A stretch of 64,000 nucleotides of DNA from Flavihumibacter soli (GTDB taxonomy: Bacteria > Bacteroidota > Bacteroidia > Sphingobacteriales > Sphingobacteriaceae), in contig NZ_JAAFZB010000096.1 of assembly GCF_010692725.1 (NCBI RefSeq), positions 558,001 to 622,000 of the forward strand. The letters run 5' to 3'. Shown here one piece after another: positions 55,866-64,000 of this stretch. The notes beneath the pieces were generated by a model. That model did no database searches. It saw only the letters and a program-made list of their open reading frames with translations, and was not told the DNA's origin. The position numbers and the translations under genes were made by a program. Position 1 is the first letter of the stretch, and every line of letters begins with the position of its first letter.

Positions 55866-56396
55866 TTACTTCGCTTTTTGAGAAACTCTGGTAGCACTTT
55901 TTGCAGGTGCCTTCGTCGCTTTGGGCTTTTCTGATTGAACGTGCTCCGTTTTCTTTACAGCTGGCGCATGAGTTTCCGCTATTGAACTGCCTTCGGCTAT
56001 CGGTGCAGGTGCCTCTTCATTAAATAAGGGTAATTCCTTTATCAGGTTATACCAGTTCAGTATCTTTTTCATGTCCGAGGCATACACCCGCTCTTCATCA
56101 TGACCGGGCGCTACTTCTCTGAAAAAGTTTCGTAAAGCAGAAGAGTCAGCTGTTTTAACGTCCGGAATATTTTGAGTCGATTTAATAGTCTCAAGAATAT
56201 TCATAAGCTTCAGGTCCTCGTCCTCACCAAACACGGTGATATCTTCCAGTGTTGCCATTTTAGACGTTGTCATATTCACAACAGTCTTTGTTTTCTGCTC
56301 GTCAAGGGTTTCGAGTATAAACCCGGACTTATTTTGCCCGATCAATCTAAACAACCCCGGTTTTCCGGATACAGAAACAAGTCCTCTTAAATTCAT
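55866..56396 (-). CDS. DUF5606-family protein
   Basis: 176 residues. The first 125 residues match the Bacteroidota DUF5606 pattern: NLRGLVSVSGKPGLFRLIGQ, MTTSKMATLEDITVFGEDED, LRNFFREVAPGHDEERVYAS and DMKKILNWYNLI. The tail from about 130 is Ala/Pro/Lys-rich (KKTEHVQSEKPKATKAPAKS) and likely disordered. Cytosolic. Function unknown. Same strand as the cyclophilin gene upstream (105 bp). Confidence 0.85.
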   Translation of the reverse strand: MNLRGLVSVSGKPGLFRLIGQNKSGFILETLDEQKTKTVVNMTTSKMATLEDITVFGEDEDLKLMNILETIKSTQNIPDVKTADSSALRNFFREVAPGHDEERVYASDMKKILNWYNLIKELPLFNEEAPAPIAEGSSIAETHAPAVKKTEHVQSEKPKATKAPAKSATRVSQKAK

Positions 56397-56501
56397 ATTT
56401 TGATATTTGAGATGTGTAAGTTCAGATTTGAATTAACCATAACCCGAAATCCAATCTGTTTAATGTTCTGCTTGTAGCTAATTTTCAACTACCAGCAATG
56501 C

Positions 56502-56939
56502 TTATTCTTCAATAACGTCAATGCTTAATATTTTATCTCCCTGACGGATATCATCAACCACGTCAACGTTTTCAACTACTTTACCAAAACAAGTATGGTT
56601 GCGGTCTAAGTGTGCGGTATTGTTGCGACTGTGACAGATGAAGAACTGTGAACCACCGGTGTCACGTCCTGCATGCGCCATAGACAACACGCCACGGTCA
56701 TGATATTGATTCTCTCCTTCAAGCTCACATTTGATTTTATAACCAGGGCCACCTGCTCCGGTTCCTGTAGGGTCACCTCCCTGGATTACGAAGTCAGGAA
56801 TTACGCGGTGAAAGGTCACACCGTTATAGAATCCTTCCTTTGCCAGCTTTAAAAAGTTGTCTACAGTATTAGGAGCATCTTTATCGTAGAATTCTACGGT
56901 CATATCACCTTTCTCAGTCTTTATAATTGCTTTACTCAT
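56502..56939 (-). CDS. Cyclophilin-type peptidyl-prolyl isomerase
   Basis: 145 residues from the ATG at 56939; an upstream TTG at 56963 is not needed. Compact cyclophilin: [16 protein letters not shown] with catalytic-site Arg, then GSQFFI and the Trp-less [12 protein letters not shown]. No signal peptide, so a cytosolic folding helper of the PpiB type. Also accelerates proline-limited folding in the family generally. Possibly cotranscribed with the DUF5606 gene. Confidence 0.92.
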   Translation of the reverse strand: MSKAIIKTEKGDMTVEFYDKDAPNTVDNFLKLAKEGFYNGVTFHRVIPDFVIQGGDPTGTGAGGPGYKIKCELEGENQYHDRGVLSMAHAGRDTGGSQFFICHSRNNTAHLDRNHTCFGKVVENVDVVDDIRQGDKILSIDVIEE

Positions 56940-57058
56940 ATCTTTCTTTTTATGAACTGACAAAGTTAATTATTTCGGCCAATTATATTAATCTGCATCA
57001 AAATCTCCTGATTGCCTTTTGAATTCTTAACTTTAAATCTGACAAACTAGCCCGGGAT

Positions 57059-58315
57059 ATGCTGAAGTGGCGTTTTACGATATTAATTTTATTTATTTCC
57101 CTGGCGAGCAGGGCAGCCTCCATTCTAATTCCAATGGATGAAGATCAGAAGAATCATCTCAAAGCTTATGGGATCGCTTACTGGACTTTGAAGAACGGAA
57201 TAGAGGCTGACTGGCTGTTGAACTATCGCGGCGGCAGTTTCCTGATCAAATATTCACAACAAGTAGAAAATGAATGTAAAATCAGGGGAGTTTCATATGA
57301 GGTTACAGCTGACGCCAAAGTAAATGCCATCCTCAACGAAATCAGCGATCCCTCTGTTAATATGGATCTGGTTAAACTGGAAAAGGCACCTAAGGTGGCT
57401 GTATACTCTCCAAAAAATAAACTGCCCTGGGATGATGCTGTTACCATGGTTTTGAGCTATGCGGAAATCCCTTACGATATTGTATATGATGAAGAGGTCT
57501 TAAAAGGCGAACTTCCCAAATACGACTGGCTTCATCTTCATCATGAAGACTTCACAGGACAGTACGGCCGTTTTTACAGTGCATTCAGAAATGCCGGTTG
57601 GTATATTGAAGATGTACGGCTTCAGGAAGCAACGGCTAAAAAGAATGGCTTTCGGAAAGTCTCCGAAATGAAACTCGCCGTTGCGCAGAACATCCGTAAT
57701 TTCTGTGCGGGCGGGGGATTTATGTTTGCGATGTGTTCCGGTCCTGAGACATTCGACATTGCCCTCTCAGCAGCGGGCATCGATATTGTGGAAAGTATGT
57801 TCGACGGCGATGGAGCCGATCCGCAGGCACAATCCAAAATCGATTTTTCACAAACGTTTGCATTCCATAATTTCCGGCTGGACATGAATCCAAACAATTA
57901 TGAATTTTCAACCATTGATGCTACTCCAACCAGAGTCATCGATCGGACAAATGACTTTTTCACCTTATTTGATTTCTCAGCAAAATGGGATATTGTACCT
58001 ACCATGCTGACCCAGAATCATGATAAAGTGATTAAGGGCTTCATGGGTCAGACTACAGCCTTTAGAAAAGAGCTCATAAAACCCGAAGTGTTAATTATGG
58101 GCGAAACAAAGGTGACTAATGAAGCCCGCTACGTACACGGGGAATTTGGCAAAGGCCAATGGACGTTTTATGGAGGACATGATCCGGAGGATTACCAGCA
58201 CGCAGTCGGGGATCCGCCAACCGATCTAAACTTACATCCGAACTCGCCAGGTTACCGACTGATTCTTAACAACGTCCTTTTCCCTGCAGCTAAAAAGAAA
58301 AAGCAGAAGACCTGA
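57059..58315 (+). CDS. Secreted protein of unknown function (often labelled asparagine synthetase B)
   Basis: 418 residues. Signal peptide LKWRFTILILFISLASRAAS; the mature start ILIPMDEDQKNHLKAYGIAYW is the family hallmark. Two halves: an about 100-residue N-terminal part, then a Rossmann-like/amidotransferase-like domain (KVAVYSPKNKLPWDDAVTMV, YDWLHLHHEDFTGQYGRF, GGFMFAMCSGPETFDIALSA). ARYVHGEFGKGQWTFYGGHD near the end is conserved-looking. Relatives are often called asparagine synthetase B in databases, but I see neither the N-terminal Cys nor the SGGxDS ATP loop of AsnB, so that name seems wrong. Role unknown. Confidence 0.75.
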   Translation: MLKWRFTILILFISLASRAASILIPMDEDQKNHLKAYGIAYWTLKNGIEADWLLNYRGGSFLIKYSQQVENECKIRGVSYEVTADAKVNAILNEISDPSVNMDLVKLEKAPKVAVYSPKNKLPWDDAVTMVLSYAEIPYDIVYDEEVLKGELPKYDWLHLHHEDFTGQYGRFYSAFRNAGWYIEDVRLQEATAKKNGFRKVSEMKLAVAQNIRNFCAGGGFMFAMCSGPETFDIALSAAGIDIVESMFDGDGADPQAQSKIDFSQTFAFHNFRLDMNPNNYEFSTIDATPTRVIDRTNDFFTLFDFSAKWDIVPTMLTQNHDKVIKGFMGQTTAFRKELIKPEVLIMGETKVTNEARYVHGEFGKGQWTFYGGHDPEDYQHAVGDPPTDLNLHPNSPGYRLILNNVLFPAAKKKKQKT

Positions 58316-58316
58316 G

Positions 58317-58550
58317 GTTAATATGCTAATGAGGTAATATGTTAATATGCTAATTAGGGTAATTTGTTAATATGCTAATGAGGGTAACAAGCTAATGTGC
58401 GAGGTCTTAAATTTCAATTTAGTATTCCCTTATCTTCGAAAGGCTATAAATCTGTGAGACACAGACCTTAATATTTGCCCATCAACATATTTGCACATTA
58501 ACATATTTGCACATTAACATATTTGCATATTAGCACATTATCACATTCTA
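58317..58550. repeat. Inverted-arm element, words ATATGCTAAT / ACATATTTGCACATTA
   Basis: Left arm 58317-58400: degenerate TTAATATGCTAATGAGG words. Right arm 58480-58550: ACATATTTGCACATTA twice exactly (58485-58500, 58501-58516), a third copy with one change (58517-58532), then a partial. The arms are inverse: AATATGTTAAT (58336-58346) equals the inverse of 58497-58507; TAATGTGC (58393-58400) equals the inverse of 58493-58500. The centre carries a small hairpin CTGTG-AGA-CACAG. Fills the gap from one base after a stop codon to the stop codon of the convergent porin gene. Confidence 0.7.
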
Positions 58551-60515
58551 ATTATAGAACTTCCAGCTAAACCCAAATTTAAGCAGGGCATCCTGCATTG
58601 GATACCTCTTAACAGTATAAAATCCCTTGGACAGCCAACCCTGATTAGCATAATCGTATCTTAAAAATAAATTCGTCCTGCGCAGACTTGCTTTTATCCA
58701 GAGATCGAATATCGGATCTGCTTGGAACTCAACAGGGGATCTGTCGTTATAAAACTGTCCTGTATTGATAGAATAGGCAGGATTTAGATAAGGACTATTA
58801 AAACGCATGTCAACTCCGAAATTAGTATACAGGACTTTGAAAAGATTTAATGCATAATACAGACTTTGGTGGGAGTAAAGTTGTGGTGTCCGTAAAACGT
58901 CCTGGTAATCGGTCTTCTGGTAAACAATAAAGTTATCAAAATGAAGATCACCAAATTGAAAATCCTTACCAACCGATAATTTCAACAGGTTGATGCGATT
59001 TCCCATCTGAGCCGGCTCTATCTGTCTGTCTATAGCAGTCTCTTTATAGTACAGGTAGTTGTCGACCATGAAATATTCTGCTTTTCCGAGGAACTGGAGC
59101 TTAGGATTATCATAAGAAAATGAAAGCTTATTAACCTTCATACGGTCAAAGCTTAGATTCCAATTATGGAACTGGTAATCAATCCGTTCGTACATTTGCT
59201 CTGGCGATTTATTTTGTGAATAAGCGCCCAAAATTATCCTTCCCAATGATTTGCTTAAAAGGAAACTGGTATTCGCCTCATAAAGAAAATCACCCGCGTT
59301 GCGTCCCGTCGCTATCTGACGCAGGTCAGCTTCAATATTTACCCGATCGCTAAACCTATAACCGATACCAGCCCGCAGAGTGATGTTGTGAAAGTCTTGC
59401 TTATACGTTTTCTGCACATAATGGTATAGGTCGTGCTGTAACCCGAGATCCAGCTTTACTTCATTTTTTAGAAAGCCGACCGTTTTACCGCGGAGGTAAA
59501 AACTATAGGAAAACTCATTCCGAAGATTATTAACGATAGTTGAATCATTTGTGAATGTTGAATCGGCTACAGTAGTGTCCGGAAGCGCCCCGAACTCATC
59601 GAGTTCATTCCTGAAGAATTTGTAACGGTCGGCCGTATATGATATAGCATATGCAATCCTTTGAGTCGGTAATATTTGAGATGACAGGCTATCCGATTTC
59701 AGGCTGTCCATCCTTCCCAGGTAATAAGATTGCCTTAGAAAAAAGCCATGCTGCTTCCACGTTTGCTTAGGCTGGCTGCTACCTGTAGCCTTAAGCCGTA
59801 CCCTTTCTGCATCCTTACGAAGTGTAGATTCATCTGTAAATACACTGTCATTCAGAATCGATCCGTTTTCACCCGCCTTGATAGTGTTGAATAATGCATT
59901 TGCCAGCAAGTTATATCTCTTATTCGGCGATTCATACCAGGTAAATAAAGCCGCATTTAAATGATTCGCGTCCTGGTTCGCATAATACCCTTCTGAACCT
60001 ATACGATTATAATTAGCACCAATATTCAGGTTAGGCTTGACGTTCTGAGAATGCGTCACTCGTAGCAGCTGTTCCTGAAAACTTCCGTTAACGTAATACA
60101 ATTCTGTATAAGGCGACCTTGCACGGTAATATCTAATATCATCCTGAGTCATCAGGTAGCGGTCCAATGAGTGAAACCCGGCATCAAACCCGATGGTTTT
60201 TGAAGGCGTGAACAGCATATCCCGATAAGCAATTCCTAAACTTCCCAACCCAATGGTTGGACTTTGAGGCTGGTAGAGCGGACTATAATTCTGAAAGCTT
60301 TCCAGGTTCGTATCAATTGGCAGGGTCTGAGTTGCTGACTTAAGAAGCTGTCGGTTCGTAAATCTTATGTATTTCGCTGTAAAAACGACTGAATCGACTG
60401 TCTCCTCTTCTTTTTTGCGCAATGAATCCAGTTCATCACCCGTAACCTGGGCATACAGACTGGTAACGGACAAGCTAAGCAAAACAAAGAACAGGAAGCT
60501 AAAAAGTATCTTCAT
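58548..60515 (-). CDS. Porin_10-type putative outer-membrane porin
   Basis: 655 residues. Signal peptide KILFSFLFFVLLSLSVTSLYA, a short acidic linker (ELDSLRKKEEETVD), then many long amphipathic strands (LNIGANYNRIGSEGYY, HNITLRAGIGYRFSDRVNIE, SLRRTNLFLRYDYANQGWL) ending FGFSWKFYN. Matches the Bacteroidota putative-porin family (Porin_10). Substrate unknown. It follows punA with no gap and lpxK before that, so it belongs to a leftward lpxK-punA-porin unit; the link to purine nucleosides is only positional. Confidence 0.85.
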   Translation of the reverse strand: MKILFSFLFFVLLSLSVTSLYAQVTGDELDSLRKKEEETVDSVVFTAKYIRFTNRQLLKSATQTLPIDTNLESFQNYSPLYQPQSPTIGLGSLGIAYRDMLFTPSKTIGFDAGFHSLDRYLMTQDDIRYYRARSPYTELYYVNGSFQEQLLRVTHSQNVKPNLNIGANYNRIGSEGYYANQDANHLNAALFTWYESPNKRYNLLANALFNTIKAGENGSILNDSVFTDESTLRKDAERVRLKATGSSQPKQTWKQHGFFLRQSYYLGRMDSLKSDSLSSQILPTQRIAYAISYTADRYKFFRNELDEFGALPDTTVADSTFTNDSTIVNNLRNEFSYSFYLRGKTVGFLKNEVKLDLGLQHDLYHYVQKTYKQDFHNITLRAGIGYRFSDRVNIEADLRQIATGRNAGDFLYEANTSFLLSKSLGRIILGAYSQNKSPEQMYERIDYQFHNWNLSFDRMKVNKLSFSYDNPKLQFLGKAEYFMVDNYLYYKETAIDRQIEPAQMGNRINLLKLSVGKDFQFGDLHFDNFIVYQKTDYQDVLRTPQLYSHQSLYYALNLFKVLYTNFGVDMRFNSPYLNPAYSINTGQFYNDRSPVEFQADPIFDLWIKASLRRTNLFLRYDYANQGWLSKGFYTVKRYPMQDALLKFGFSWKFYN

Positions 60516-61331
60516 TTAAATGGCGCTGATCAGTTCTTTCAATATTTGTGTCATCCGGGGCTCCGCTTCTTTGGCGATTTCTATAATTTCTTCCACCGAA
60601 ACAGGAACGAGTGTATCTGGAAAGCCCTCATCAGTTAAAACCGATATAGCAAAAACCGGCAAACTCATATGATTCGCTACGATCACTTCCGGGACGGTAC
60701 TCATGCCCACGGCGTCTCCACCAATTGTTCGTAAAAACCGGTACTCCGCCCTGGTTTCCAAATTAGGCCCGCTTACAGAAACATAAACTCCCTTATGACA
60801 AGTTATATTATTTTTCCCGGCTATATCAATGGCAGTGCTTATCATTCCGGAATCATAAGGCTGACTCATATCCGGAAAGCGAGGTCCCAGTTCATCTTCA
60901 TTGCTTCCCCGCAAGGGATTATCTGGCTGCATATTGATATGGTCTTCAATAATCATCAGTTCACCTTTCCGAAAATCCGGATTAAGAGCACCGCTGGCAT
61001 TCGATACCAATAACTTTTTAATTCCCAGCATCTTCATTACCCGGACTGGGAAAGTTATCTGTTTCATATTATAACCTTCATAATAATGAAGCCGGCCTTG
61101 CATAGCCACCACCCTTTTACCGCTCAAAGTGCCAAAGATCAGTTTGCCTGAATGAAACTCAAGAGTTGATATCGGGAAATTTGGAATATTAGAATACATC
61201 ATCTTGTGTTCAACCACGATCTGTTCAACAAGACCACCGAGGCCTGTACCTAAAATGATTCCTATTTCGGGCTCAAAATCCCCTATTTTACGCTTTATGT
61301 ACTCTGTGGTTAACTGGATGTTTTCTAACAT
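60516..61331 (-). CDS. punA: Purine-nucleoside phosphorylase
   Basis: Cleaves purine nucleosides with phosphate (salvage). 271 residues, trimeric PNP-II type: GIILGTGLGG (phosphate loop), FHSGKLIFGTLSGKRVVAMQ, GRLHYYEGY, VSNASGALNPDFRKGELMII, GPNLETRAEYRFL and VGMSTVPEVIVANHM. Cytosolic. Its first 44 bp overlap the end of lpxK and the porin starts right after its stop, so the three are translationally coupled. Confidence 0.94.
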   Translation of the reverse strand: MLENIQLTTEYIKRKIGDFEPEIGIILGTGLGGLVEQIVVEHKMMYSNIPNFPISTLEFHSGKLIFGTLSGKRVVAMQGRLHYYEGYNMKQITFPVRVMKMLGIKKLLVSNASGALNPDFRKGELMIIEDHINMQPDNPLRGSNEDELGPRFPDMSQPYDSGMISTAIDIAGKNNITCHKGVYVSVSGPNLETRAEYRFLRTIGGDAVGMSTVPEVIVANHMSLPVFAISVLTDEGFPDTLVPVSVEEIIEIAKEAEPRMTQILKELISAI

Positions 61332-62367
61332 ATTCTATAATCAAATCATTGAACCGCTCTTCATCAGGCGATTGGATAGCAGCTTTCACCGGGAGATAAT
61401 AAACCGGGAGCGCCCGTAATAGTTCTTGAAGGTGATAAGAATTCAATCGCTGGGCATCCTTTTCGGTAGTAATGATGATTTTATCCGAAGAAGTTATCCC
61501 CTTGAATTCTCTCACAAGTTTAATAATATTTTTTTTGGTGAACTGATGATGATCCGGATACTGATAATGGCTGATATTGGCCGAAAACAGCTTTATATGC
61601 TCAATCAGCGGTGCTGGATTAGCTATCCCCGTTAACAACAGCACATGTGTATCTGGTTTAACATCCGATAAATTCAACTCACTTCGTGATCCCGCGATAT
61701 CCAGTAATGATGCATACTGGAAAGATGAAAAGAATACTTGTTGATGTGGAAATGGAGCTACTTTTACTGTTAAATCCCGACGTTCTTCCTCTGACAGTCC
61801 CTCAGGCGCTTTTGTTATTACAATAATATCAGCGCGCTTTCTACCGCTTAAGGGTTCGCGCAGATCGCCCGTAGGGAGGAACCATTGAAACTTCCACAGA
61901 CTGCCGTAATCAAATAACACGATACTCAGTCCCGGCTTCACTGCGCGATGTTGAAATGCATCATCCAAAACTATCACGTCATGATGCCGGTTCAGTTCCT
62001 TGATCCCTTCTACCCGATCTTCGCAAACAGCCACTGTAATTTCCGGAAATTTCCTCTTGAACTGCAGCGGCTCATCGCCGATGTCTTCGGCAATGGAAGA
62101 GGTCTTTACCGCCAGAAATCCTTTCGTACGGCGACCATAACCCCTGCTAAGAGTGGCAACTTTAAAATCATCCTTCAATATACCAACCAGGTATTCGGTC
62201 ATCGGGCTCTTACCCGCCCCACCAACCGAGAGGTTGCCCACCGAAATGACCGGAACTTTAAATCTGCGGGATTTCAAAATCCCGATATCATACGCCCAGT
62301 TGCGAATAATTACAACCAGCGCATAGAAAAAAGAAAACGGAAATAAAAGCAGGCGAAGCAGTCGCAT
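61288..62367 (-). CDS. lpxK: Tetraacyldisaccharide 4'-kinase
   Basis: Phosphorylates the lipid A disaccharide at the inner membrane. 359 residues. A hydrophobic N-terminal helix (LLLFPFSFFYALVVIIRNWA) anchors it; the P-loop is VGGAGKSP (Lys53); VIVLDDAFQHRAVKPGLSIV contains the catalytic-region DDxxQHR; LRTL-type end variable. Confirms a lipid-A-bearing Gram-negative envelope. First gene of the lpxK-punA-porin unit. Confidence 0.92.
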   Translation of the reverse strand: MRLLRLLLFPFSFFYALVVIIRNWAYDIGILKSRRFKVPVISVGNLSVGGAGKSPMTEYLVGILKDDFKVATLSRGYGRRTKGFLAVKTSSIAEDIGDEPLQFKRKFPEITVAVCEDRVEGIKELNRHHDVIVLDDAFQHRAVKPGLSIVLFDYGSLWKFQWFLPTGDLREPLSGRKRADIIVITKAPEGLSEEERRDLTVKVAPFPHQQVFFSSFQYASLLDIAGSRSELNLSDVKPDTHVLLLTGIANPAPLIEHIKLFSANISHYQYPDHHQFTKKNIIKLVREFKGITSSDKIIITTEKDAQRLNSYHLQELLRALPVYYLPVKAAIQSPDEERFNDLIIEYVRKHPVNHRVHKA

Positions 62368-62447
62368 TCCTTAGTTTTGCCGGTAAAAATACGTTTTTGA
62401 TTGCTTGATCGCTTCCATTTAATTACATTGGACTTAAAACCGCAGTT

Positions 62448-63356
62448 ATGAGAAAAATCACCCTGATAATTTGTTTTCTTTCAATCGCTAATTCATTACT
62501 TGCGCAGCCGGTCGATAAAAACCTAACAGGTAGGTTGCACGATCTGGTGAAAGGTTTCCAGGGAGAAGCAGGAATTTACGTTAAGAATTTAAAAACAGGT
62601 AAAACGGCCTTCGTAAACGCTGATACCCTTTTCCCGACCGCCAGCATGGTCAAAATACCAATAATGGTCGGTGTATTTGATGAGATTGAAAAAGGAAATT
62701 TAAACTATAATGCCGAACTGATATATCGCGACAGTTTACTTTATGAGGGGGAGGATATTATCGGCTCATTTAAAGATGGTGAGAAGATCCGCTTAAGCAA
62801 AGTCCAGATGCTAAGTATTACCACAAGTGATAATACCGGAAGCTTGTGGCTGCAAAAGCTTGTGGGCGGGGAGAAGATAAACAATATACTGCAATCCATG
62901 GATTTCAAACATACCAGGGTCAATTCTCGCACACCGGGAAGAAGACCAAACTGGGAGGTTTATGGGTGGGGGCAGACAACGCCCCGAGAGATGGCAACGC
63001 TTGTGGAAATGATCCGCGAGGGAAAAGTAATAAGCCCGGCAGCAAGCGAACGGATGTACCGAAATCTAATACGTATCTACTACGATGGCCAGGCATTGTC
63101 TCAGATACCACCCTATATACAGGTCGCATCGAAATCCGGCGCCGTAGATGAAGCCAGGTCTGAAGTTGTATTAGTAAATGCTCCGCACGGAGATTACGTT
63201 TTCTGCATAACTACCAAAAATCAGAAAGATACTTCCTGGAATCAGCAGAACGAAGGGTTCCGGTTGATCAGAAATTTGTCGGCACTCTTGTGGAACTATT
63301 TTGAACCAAAATCACACTGGCAACCCGCAGCGGGCGTTGAAAAGTATGCCGAGTAA
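62448..63356 (+). CDS. Class A beta-lactamase-fold serine hydrolase
   Basis: 302 residues. Signal peptide KITLIICFLSIANSLLA. Active-site motifs SMVK (Ser66, Lys69), SDN (127-129) and KSG (229-231) are all there, plus TTPREMATL as in class A enzymes. The omega loop has RRPNWEVYGWGQ and no recognisable ExxLN, so the Glu that deacylates beta-lactams in class A enzymes is not evident. It may be a peptidase or esterase rather than a resistance enzyme. Periplasmic. A glycosyltransferase gene follows 29 bp downstream. Confidence 0.85.
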   Translation: MRKITLIICFLSIANSLLAQPVDKNLTGRLHDLVKGFQGEAGIYVKNLKTGKTAFVNADTLFPTASMVKIPIMVGVFDEIEKGNLNYNAELIYRDSLLYEGEDIIGSFKDGEKIRLSKVQMLSITTSDNTGSLWLQKLVGGEKINNILQSMDFKHTRVNSRTPGRRPNWEVYGWGQTTPREMATLVEMIREGKVISPAASERMYRNLIRIYYDGQALSQIPPYIQVASKSGAVDEARSEVVLVNAPHGDYVFCITTKNQKDTSWNQQNEGFRLIRNLSALLWNYFEPKSHWQPAAGVEKYAE

Positions 63357-63385
63357 TTTGCTTAATCAAAAGCTGTTCTCAAGAA

Positions 63386-64000
63386 ATGATAAGCGTAATC
63401 ATTCCCACTCTTAATGAACAGGATCAGATTCGAAACACCATCCACCGACTGCGTGAAGCTGCGGACAAATATCCGGTAGAGATAATTATTGTTGATGGTG
63501 GCAGTTCGGACCAGACTCTTGAAGAAGCTCGCAAAGCCGGAGCCGATGCCGTGTTTGAATCCGAAAAAAGGGGCCGGGCAGCGCAGATGAATTATGGCGC
63601 GCTTAAGGCTCATGGAAACATCCTGTACTTTCTGCACGCCGATACCACTCCACCAGACAAATTCCCTAGTTCAATAGTAGCATCTGTCCTAAGCAACAAG
63701 GCAGGCTGTTTCAGGCTGAGTTTCGACCATAGCCACTGGTTCTTAAAAGCCTGCTGCTGGCTGACTCGTTTTGATATGAATTTTTTCAGGTTTGGCGACC
63801 AGAGTCTGTTTATACTGGATAAAAGCTTTCAGGCTATCGGAGGCTTTAATGAAAAGCTCTATATCATGGAAGACCAGGAAATTATTTACAGATTGAAAAG
63901 AGTTACTGGATTTAAAGTTGTGCCGGAGCCGGTAGTTACTTCTGCTCGTAAATATGTTGACAACGGTATCTATAAAACGCAGTCCATTTTCTTTCTGCTC
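63386..64000 (+). CDS. Family 2 glycosyltransferase, 3' truncated by window edge
   Basis: 205 residues visible from the ATG at 63386, no stop before the edge. Starts MISVIIPTLNEQDQIRNTI; GT-A nucleotide site VDGGSSDQT; GRAAQMNYGA; YFLHADTTPP holds the metal-binding DxD-like site; GGFNEKLYIMEDQEI is the acceptor-side motif. The short form and the GRAAQMN pattern match the TIGR04283-type transferases of unknown acceptor. Likely cotranscribed with the serine hydrolase. Confidence 0.85.
   Translation, partial: MISVIIPTLNEQDQIRNTIHRLREAADKYPVEIIIVDGGSSDQTLEEARKAGADAVFESEKRGRAAQMNYGALKAHGNILYFLHADTTPPDKFPSSIVASVLSNKAGCFRLSFDHSHWFLKACCWLTRFDMNFFRFGDQSLFILDKSFQAIGGFNEKLYIMEDQEIIYRLKRVTGFKVVPEPVVTSARKYVDNGIYKTQSIFFLL

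Overview
The window looks like chromosomal DNA of a Bacteroidota bacterium, most likely a member of the Sphingobacteriaceae (Pedobacter-like). The reasons are a SusC/SusD pair, a gliding/type IX secretion C-terminal domain, Bacteroidota-restricted families (DUF4293-, DUF5606- and Porin_10-like), TonB receptors with carboxypeptidase-regulatory-like N-termini, poor use of Shine-Dalgarno sites, and promoters of the Bacteroidota type (TTTG or TTG, about 17-21 bp, TAnnTTTG). The species is not assignable from sequence alone.

Layout. 1-9.6 kb: the end of a large outer-membrane barrel protein, then topoisomerase IV (parC, parE) with an ECF sigma / membrane-anchored barrel pair and cytidine deaminase between the two subunits, then two tiny genes. 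9.6-16.4 kb: housekeeping (cupin sugar isomerase-like, FAD-Rieske oxidoreductase, RluA-type pseudouridine synthase, panB, carA, eno). 16.4-25.9 kb: TonB receptor, FtsB/DivIC, a VWA membrane protein, a decayed GxxExxY gene, SIMPL protein, fabG, a methyltransferase and two MsrB paralogues (one cytosolic, one exported). 26-33.4 kb: barrel protein, sucD, ABC exporter, truA, DUF4293, DEAD-box helicase. 33.5-43.6 kb: a SusC/SusD, FG-GAP/UnbV lipoprotein and vanadium-haloperoxidase-like lipoprotein cluster read leftward. 43.6-44.5 kb: a 0.9-kb gene-free stretch with several hairpins and a candidate structured RNA. 44.5-50 kb: two small proteins sharing a C-terminal module, gpsA, a MacA-like adaptor plus TolC pair, a polysaccharide deacetylase. 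50-64 kb: aconitase, a T9SS-type adhesin, rlmH, a 40-residue membrane peptide, DUF5606, cyclophilin, an orphan secreted protein, Porin_10, punA, lpxK, a beta-lactamase-fold serine hydrolase and a glycosyltransferase cut by the right edge.

The most unusual content is between genes. Five intergenic sites carry degenerate short words (about 8-16 bp) in two opposite-facing arms or a tandem array with a short inverse copy. Each site uses its own word, and most fill the intergenic space almost to the flanking stop or start codons. One of them (21439-21983) encloses a GxxExxY (PD-(D/E)XK-like) gene broken by a stop and a frameshift, and a one-armed version of the same kind of sequence is read in frame inside truA. 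I infer a family of small inverted-arm elements, possibly tied to GxxExxY proteins. That link is a hypothesis to test, not a demonstrated system. Secondary points are a candidate structured RNA at 44370-44541 and predicted 5'-terminal hairpins on the eno and DEAD-box mRNAs.

Limits: all calls come from reading the sequence and translated frames. No database search, folding program or repeat finder was run.
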